Below, in pieces: positions 59,237-64,000 of a DNA stretch of 64,000 bases; the first letter of the stretch is position 1; each line of letters starts with the position of its first letter. The stretch is from Oleispira antarctica RB-8 (lineage in GTDB: Bacteria; Pseudomonadota; Gammaproteobacteria; Pseudomonadales; Oceanobacteraceae). The notes beneath the pieces were generated by a model. It did no database searches and was not told where the DNA came from. It saw nothing but the letters and a program-made list of their open reading frames with translations. The stretch lies in the NCBI GenBank assembly GCA_000967895.1, contig FO203512.1, forward strand, positions 2,007,350 through 2,071,349, written 5' to 3'. Made by a program: the position numbers and the translations under genes.

Positions 59237-60115
59237 ATGCTTCAATATATAGAACCCGTTTTTCGCCCCCCTAGTGAAGGTCGTTCTTTAATTCTACAAG
59301 TTACCAATGGCTGCTCATGGAACAAATGCACATTTTGTGACATGTATACGCAGCCACAAAAGAAATTCAACGCAAAAGCAGAAACTGATACTTTAGCTGA
59401 AATTAAAAAGGCCGCTGCTGGCGGTCCACAATTCGACAAGGTATTTTTGGCCGATGGTGATGCACTGGTTTTATCGACCAGGCGCTTGATTGAAATACTC
59501 AGCGCCATTAAGCACTATATGCCTTGGGTCCGTCGGGTCAGTAGTTATTGCTTACCACGTAACATCCGCAAAAAATCCGTCGAAGACTTGAAGTCACTGC
59601 AAGAACTTGGGTTTGGCATGGCGTATGTCGGTGCGGAAAGTGGTGATGATCAGATTCTGGAGTTCATTAATAAAGGCGAAACTTACGAATCTACCTTGAG
59701 CGCACTTATTAAGTTAAAGCAAGCAGGCATCAAAACCTCAGTCATGATTCTAAACGGCATGGGCGGCATGAAATACAGCCAGCAACACGCTGAAAATTCT
59801 GCCCGTTTAATGAATGAGGCGCAACCCGATTTTCTATCAACACTTGTGGTTAGTTATCCTCTAGGCGATGAGCGCGTTCGTGAAGGCTTTAATGGCGAAT
59901 ACGAGTTGCCAGATCAGCGTACGTTGTTTATGGAAATGCGCCATTTAATCGAAAAGTTAGAGTTAAAGAATACAATTTTTCGCAGTGATCACGCCTCTAA
60001 CTATGTGACATTAAAAGGCACTCTAGGGGCAGATAAGCAGAGTTTCCTAGATCAGCTGGATGATGCCATTGCGGGTCGTATTGCGTTGCGTCAAGAATGG
60101 CAAAGAGGGCTTTAA
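59237..60115 (+). CDS. Radical SAM protein
   Basis: 292 aa. The cluster motif is NGCSWNKCTFCDMY, spaced C-x4-C-x2-C instead of the common C-x3-C-x2-C; I have seen this spacing in GCS-x-N-x-C-T-F-C-type members of COG1032, so it is probably functional. GDALVLSTRRL and GAESGDDQILEFINKGET are the SAM/beta-strand regions. No B12 or SPASM domain. Reaction unknown. The DUF1285 gene begins one base after its stop, so the two are co-translated. Confidence 0.88.
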   Translation: MLQYIEPVFRPPSEGRSLILQVTNGCSWNKCTFCDMYTQPQKKFNAKAETDTLAEIKKAAAGGPQFDKVFLADGDALVLSTRRLIEILSAIKHYMPWVRRVSSYCLPRNIRKKSVEDLKSLQELGFGMAYVGAESGDDQILEFINKGETYESTLSALIKLKQAGIKTSVMILNGMGGMKYSQQHAENSARLMNEAQPDFLSTLVVSYPLGDERVREGFNGEYELPDQRTLFMEMRHLIEKLELKNTIFRSDHASNYVTLKGTLGADKQSFLDQLDDAIAGRIALRQEWQRGL

Positions 60116-60116
60116 T

Positions 60117-60656
60117 ATGAGTAGCGATAAAGATCTTTTCAAACTACTGGGCAAGTTTGAGCGCGAACAGAAAATGCCTCCGGTCGAAAACTGGGATCCT
60201 AAGGTTGAGAGTGACATTGATATAGTGATTGATTCACAAGGGCGATGGTTTCATGAAGGCGGTCACTTTGACCGTCAAGACCTTGCACGTATGTTTGCTT
60301 CAATATTGCGCAAAGAAGGGCAGTCCTACTTCTTAGTAACGCCTGCTGAAAAGCTAAAAATAACGGTTGAAGATGTTCCTTTTAGTATTGTATTAATGAA
60401 AGCTGAAGTCATTGGTGATCAGCAACAGCTCACTTTTATAACCAGTCTAGGTGATGAAGTCGCTGCCAGTACAGAAAATAAAATTGAGTTTAGGGCGAAT
60501 GAAGCTGGCGATCAGATACCTTATATAGAAGTGCGTAATAATCTCTGGGGTAAGTTGAATCAAAGTACTTATTATGAGCTTATGGATCTTGTTGAAGAGC
60601 GGCCAGAAGGTTTTTTCCTCACAAGTGGCGGTTCAGAAGTGAAAATTCCTGATTAA
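60117..60656 (+). CDS. DUF1285 domain protein
   Basis: 179 aa from ATG 60117, one base after the radical-SAM stop (TAATATG); a longer frame into the upstream gene is spurious. WDPKVESDIDIVIDSQGRWFHEGGHFDRQDLARMFASILRKEG and YFLVTPAEKLKITVEDVPF are the DUF1285 pattern. Cytoplasmic, no cofactor motif. Function not known. Confidence 0.88.
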   Translation: MSSDKDLFKLLGKFEREQKMPPVENWDPKVESDIDIVIDSQGRWFHEGGHFDRQDLARMFASILRKEGQSYFLVTPAEKLKITVEDVPFSIVLMKAEVIGDQQQLTFITSLGDEVAASTENKIEFRANEAGDQIPYIEVRNNLWGKLNQSTYYELMDLVEERPEGFFLTSGGSEVKIPD

Positions 60657-60698
60657 AAAGGTTTTCACTTCTATTTCCTATTTTTTATGGCTTGCTTT

Positions 60699-61274
60699 TT
60701 ATTCGCCTGCCGTAATGGGTTTACTAGCAATAAAAGCACCGCGAATATCACCCACGCTATAGCCCGTCGCTTTATCATTCGGATAAAGCTCAGCCAATTT
60801 AGCCTTAACATCTACCGCAACATTGCTGCCATGGCACGCTAAGCAACCTGCTTGAGTAGGGATGGCTTTAACAAAATAATACTGCCCATCACGAATTTCG
60901 CTGTGCGCGATTGCATTCACGTCTTCGCCTTGTTTTTTTCTGTCGTCAAAATCTTTTAATACTTGCTCAATCCACGCTTTAGGCGCATTTGCCGGGCTTC
61001 TGAGTTGTAGTGATGTTCTGCTAATCGTCCAATCAGAGGTGCCACTTTCTGCAGAGGATGCTTGAGTAATAAGTGGCGCTTGAATATTGCACAGCTTTAC
61101 CGAAGCCGCAGCCCCGTCAGCCTTCATTCCATGCTGAAGCGTTGATTTAAGCGCAACTGCCAGCGTTTTAATATGAGTTTTTGCTTGATCTACTAAGGGC
61201 TGATTGTCGTTTGCTTGCACCGGAAAGACTTGTAAGCACAAAATGGACAGCGACGTGATGATTAATTTTTTCAT
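60699..61274 (-). CDS. Tll0287-like (DUF3365) c-type haem protein
   Basis: 191 aa from ATG 61274; the signal peptide is about 22 residues (L-Q-V-F-P-V-Q-A). A single CLACHG haem-c motif lies near residue 150, in a PAS-like fold: VKLCNIQAPLITQ, WTISRTSLQLRSPANAP, GQYYFVKAIPTQAGCLACHG, YSVGDIRGAFIASKPI. Members are proposed haem sensors or periplasmic electron carriers. Stands alone between the DUF1285 gene and etfD; GAGGAT ribosome-binding site. Confidence 0.85.
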   Translation of the reverse strand: MKKLIITSLSILCLQVFPVQANDNQPLVDQAKTHIKTLAVALKSTLQHGMKADGAAASVKLCNIQAPLITQASSAESGTSDWTISRTSLQLRSPANAPKAWIEQVLKDFDDRKKQGEDVNAIAHSEIRDGQYYFVKAIPTQAGCLACHGSNVAVDVKAKLAELYPNDKATGYSVGDIRGAFIASKPITAGE

Positions 61275-61403
61275 GGGTATCCTCAACTCAATATAACTAT
61301 ATAGGAATACTATACTCATATTCTGCATTGCACAATGTGGTATTGCGTAGGTTAATTAATAGGGTGTCTTAGCTTGTCGCTGGAGGTTTCTATATAGCAG
61401 GCA

Positions 61404-61432
61404 TAAAAAAAGCGGCCGAAGCCGCTCTCTTT
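61404..61432 (-). terminator. Terminator of etfD
   Basis: On the minus strand AGCGGC-TTCG-GCCGCT followed by T6-7: a 6-bp GC stem with a stable UUCG tetraloop. Located 36-65 bp after the etfD stop. Confidence 0.93.
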
Positions 61433-61468
61433 TAATAATCCTTATTTTTCTATAATAGAAAAATCAGA

Positions 61469-63109
61469 TTACATGTTTGGATAGTTCGGACCGCCAGTAC
61501 CTTCTGGAGTTACCCAGGTGATGTTCTGTGCTGGGTCTTTAATATCACACGTTTTACAATGTACGCAGTTCTGAGAATTGATCTGGAAGCGCTTCTCACC
61601 TGCTTCTTCAATAATCTCATAAACACCTGCAGGGCAGTAACGCTGTGCTGGCTCATCATACTTATCTAGGTTAGATCCTAGTGGAATTGATGCATCTTTT
61701 AGGCGTAAGTGGCATGGCTGATTTTCAGCATGATTTACGTTCGCGATGAATACCGAGTCAAGCTTGGCGAAGCTCAATACACCATCCGGCTTAGGATAAA
61801 CGATCTTTTTGCATTCTGAAGCAAGCTTCAGTGTTGCGTGATCGGGTGTAGTGTCGTGCAAAGTTACTGGGATCTTGAATAAATTCTGATCAATGAAGTT
61901 GAACGCTGCACCTAAGTACATGCCAAACTTATGCATTGCAGGGCCGAAGTTACGGCTGTCTTTCAATTCGTCATAAACCCAAGATGCTTCAAACGCAGCC
62001 GTGAATTCAGTGATTTCATCGTTAGCACGATCTGCTTTGATCGCCTTAACAATTTCTTCAGCAGCAATCATGCCGCTCTTCATTGCTGTGTGAGTGCCCT
62101 TGATCTTCGCAAAGTTCAGAGTACCAGCGTCACAACCCACAACTAGGCCACCCGGGAATGTCATCTTAGGAAGGCAGTTCAAACCACCTTTAGCAAGTGC
62201 GCGAGCGCCGTAAGATACGCGCTTACCGCCGGTTAGGTGCTTAGCTAATACTGGGTGATGCTTTAAGCGCTGAAATTCATCAAATGGACTAACGTGTGGG
62301 TTAGAGTAAGATAAATCAGTAATCAGACCACATACAACCTGATTATTTTCTGCGTGGTATAAGAAGAAACCACCCGTAGAATCAGATTCATTTAAAGGCC
62401 AGCCAGCACCGTGAACAACCAAGCCTTCTTGGTGTTGCTCAGCAGGGATGTCCCATAATTCTTTAATGCCAATGCCGTAGTGTTGAGGATCTTTACCTTC
62501 GTCCAATTTGAACTCAGCGATCAACTCTTTACCTAGGTGTCCGCGACAACCTTCAGCAAATACCGTGTATTTGCCACGAAGCTCCATACCTTGCATGTAC
62601 ATGTCGGTATGTTCGCCATCTTCACCGACACCCATATCGCCAGTAATGATGCCTTTAACGGCGCCATCTTCAACAATGTATTCTGCGGCTGCGAAACCTG
62701 GGTAGATTTCTACACCCAGTGCTTCAGCTTGCTCGCCCAACCAACGAACAACATTACCAAGACTAACAACATAGTTGCCATCATTATGCATTGGCTTTGG
62801 AATTGCCCAATTAGGTGTTTTAACACCACCAGTGTCACTGGTCAAAAAGTAAACTTCGTCTTTCAATACTTCAGTATTTAGCGGTGCACCCATTTCTTTA
62901 TAGTTAGGGAACAGCTCAACTAAAGCACGATCTTCGATTACCGCACCGGATAAAATGTGGGCGCCGACTTCAGAACCTTTTTCAACCAAGCATACGGTTA
63001 GTTCTTGTTCGTTTTCTTGTGCCAATTGCATTAGACGAATTGCAGTAGACAGGCCTGACGGGCCTCCACCAACAATAACGACATCATATTCCATCGATTC
63101 ACGTTGCAT
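61469..63109 (-). CDS. etfD: Electron transfer flavoprotein-ubiquinone oxidoreductase
   Basis: Passes electrons from ETF (fatty-acid and amino-acid dehydrogenases) to ubiquinone at the inner membrane. 546 aa. FAD site VVIVGGGPSGLSTAIRL at the N-terminus, GCDAGTLNFAKIKGTHTAMKSG, and a C-terminal [4Fe-4S] site with Cys in RYCPAGVYE and NCVHCKTCDIKDP. Start at 63109 has GAGGAGAT seven bases upstream. Divergent from etfB, its electron donor; the etf locus is usual in aerobic gammaproteobacteria. Confidence 0.97.
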   Translation of the reverse strand: MQRESMEYDVVIVGGGPSGLSTAIRLMQLAQENEQELTVCLVEKGSEVGAHILSGAVIEDRALVELFPNYKEMGAPLNTEVLKDEVYFLTSDTGGVKTPNWAIPKPMHNDGNYVVSLGNVVRWLGEQAEALGVEIYPGFAAAEYIVEDGAVKGIITGDMGVGEDGEHTDMYMQGMELRGKYTVFAEGCRGHLGKELIAEFKLDEGKDPQHYGIGIKELWDIPAEQHQEGLVVHGAGWPLNESDSTGGFFLYHAENNQVVCGLITDLSYSNPHVSPFDEFQRLKHHPVLAKHLTGGKRVSYGARALAKGGLNCLPKMTFPGGLVVGCDAGTLNFAKIKGTHTAMKSGMIAAEEIVKAIKADRANDEITEFTAAFEASWVYDELKDSRNFGPAMHKFGMYLGAAFNFIDQNLFKIPVTLHDTTPDHATLKLASECKKIVYPKPDGVLSFAKLDSVFIANVNHAENQPCHLRLKDASIPLGSNLDKYDEPAQRYCPAGVYEIIEEAGEKRFQINSQNCVHCKTCDIKDPAQNITWVTPEGTGGPNYPNM

Positions 63110-63443
63110 AGTGTGATCTCCTCGAAAATAAGCTGGGAGCTAATTACAGTTGCTAATAGTACTAGCGATTTATTATAGCGTTCTAAATTGAGGTCGCATT
63201 ATACGGTTGTGATTTCTATATACCTAGCTTTTGGCGCTAATTTATTGATTTTTCACCCTTTGTGGACAAAGAAATGGCAAAAAAGACGCATAAATAAGAG
63301 GAATTCCCATTACCTGCATAGTTTCTATTGACCTTCGGTGCAAAGATACGAATAATATTGCGCGCTGGGAGAGAGTCATTGACAGTTTTTAGATTCAATG
63401 AGAGGCTCTCTTCAATCATTCACTAGACGAATACGGAGAATCT
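63110..63443. other. Divergent intergenic region etfD-etfB (334 bp)
   Basis: No gene seen. Two ATTATA sites (63172-63177, 63198-63203) are possible minus-strand -10 elements for etfD. The etfB promoter is at 63328-63356. A GAGAGGCTCTC palindrome lies at 63400-63410 in the etfB leader; a consensus TTGACA at 63379-63384 has no -10 partner. Confidence 0.5.
63328..63356 (+). promoter_or_regulatory. etfB promoter
   Basis: -35 TTGACC at 63328-63333 and -10 AATAAT at 63351-63356, each 5 of 6 to consensus, with a 17-bp spacer. Predicted leader about 80 nt. Confidence 0.7.
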
Positions 63444-64000
63444 ATGAAGGTTCTTGTTGCTGTAAAGCGCGTAATTGACTACAACGTCAAAGTACGTGTA
63501 AAGCCTGATAATTCTGATGTTGATCTAAATAACGTCAAAATGGCTATGAACCCTTTCTGTGAAATCGCGGTAGAAGAAGCGGTTCGTTTAAAAGAAAAGG
63601 GCGTAGCTACTGAGATCGTAGTGGTATCTATCGGTCCTAAAGTTGCTCAAGAGCAAATTCGTACTTCTTTAGCGCTTGGCGCAGATCGCGGAATCTTAAT
63701 TGAAACCGACGAGAAGTTAGAATCTCTTACTGTTGCTAAATTGCTAAAAGCCGTTGTTGACAAAGAACAGCCACAGCTAGTAATCCTTGGTAAGCAGTCT
63801 ATCGATAGCGATAACAACCAAACAGGTCAGATGCTTGGTGCATTGACTGGTTTACCTCAGGGCACATTTGCTTCTGAAGTTGTTGTTGACGGCGATAAAG
63901 TTAACGTAACTCGTGAAGTAGATGCTGGCTTACGTACTGTTGGTTTAAGCCTTCCAGCTATCGTAACAACTGATCTACGTTTGAACGAACCTCGTTACGC
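63444..64000 (+). CDS. etfB: Electron transfer flavoprotein beta subunit (3' partial)
   Basis: Begins at ATG 63444 after CGGAGAA and stays open to the window end: 185 full codons of the usual ~249. [51 protein letters not shown] and the signature [20 protein letters not shown] are all ETF-beta. Together with EtfA (expected just beyond the edge) it delivers electrons to EtfD. Confidence 0.98.
   Translation, partial: MKVLVAVKRVIDYNVKVRVKPDNSDVDLNNVKMAMNPFCEIAVEEAVRLKEKGVATEIVVVSIGPKVAQEQIRTSLALGADRGILIETDEKLESLTVAKLLKAVVDKEQPQLVILGKQSIDSDNNQTGQMLGALTGLPQGTFASEVVVDGDKVNVTREVDAGLRTVGLSLPAIVTTDLRLNEPRY

Noticed and set aside
63237-63419. 60-codon minus-strand ORF between etfD and etfB
   Set aside because: Covers the predicted etfB promoter, has no recognisable domain and no good ribosome-binding site.

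Overview
This is a 64 kb chromosomal window from a gammaproteobacterium. The neighbour order cysG-serS-crcB-rarA-lolA-ftsK / aat-bpt-infA-clpA-clpS-cspD-icd, the block fimV-truA-trpF ... folC-dedD-cvpA-purF-metZ, and the run gacA-uvrC-pgsA-tRNA(Gly-Cys-Leu) all match what I know of Pseudomonas. The monomeric isocitrate dehydrogenase and the electron-transfer-flavoprotein genes fit an aerobic respirer. The base composition is moderately AT-rich by eye (not counted). Together these suggest a marine Oceanospirillales-type bacterium (Oleispira/Bermanella/Thalassolituus-like) rather than Pseudomonas itself. That placement is inference.

Layout: 1-5.5 kb holds leuB (5' truncated by the window), asd and the polar scaffold gene fimV. 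5.5-14.5 kb is a forward run of truA, trpF-trpB-trpA, folC, a SPOR-domain gene, cvpA, purF and metZ. 14.6-23.3 kb is mostly reverse: kdsB-kdsC (Kdo for LPS), a small membrane gene on the plus strand, a GNAT fusion gene with the ribosomal oxygenase roxA, then purB-hflD-mnmA-nudJ-rluE. 23.4-31 kb has icd with a structured leader, cspD, and the N-degron set clpS-clpA plus bpt-aat flanking infA. 31-40.4 kb is ftsK, lolA, rarA, crcB, serS, cysG and a chemoreceptor. 40.5-42.9 kb is tusDCBE plus a TrpD2/YbiB gene on the minus strand. A tRNA-Ser and an unannotated 49-codon membrane ORF follow, then a histone-deacetylase-like gene facing a PatZ-like acyl-CoA synthetase/acetyltransferase. 47-50.8 kb is gacA, uvrC, pgsA and three tRNA genes. 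51-59 kb is the most accessory-looking part: a heavy-metal RND efflux operon (TolC-type channel, adaptor, pump, DUF3240) followed tail-to-tail by a two-component system. 59-64 kb has a radical-SAM gene with a DUF1285 gene, a Tll0287-like haem protein, and divergent etfD / etfB (the latter cut by the window end).

No insertion sequence, prophage, CRISPR array, toxin-antitoxin pair or defence island was seen; this is largely housekeeping DNA. The best candidates for something undescribed are small: (1) a 49-aa C-terminally anchored membrane ORF with a good ribosome-binding site at 43208-43357; (2) the icd leader with two near-identical 21-nt hairpins sharing a CAAAA loop behind a good promoter; (3) a hexanucleotide tract after kdsB that, past a single stop codon, keeps the kdsB frame open as (Gln-Glu)9; (4) a divergent protein acetylase/deacetylase-like pair in which the acetylase motifs look degenerate; (5) a metal-efflux operon with an 11-bp-period direct repeat at its promoter. 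None can be proved from the sequence alone.
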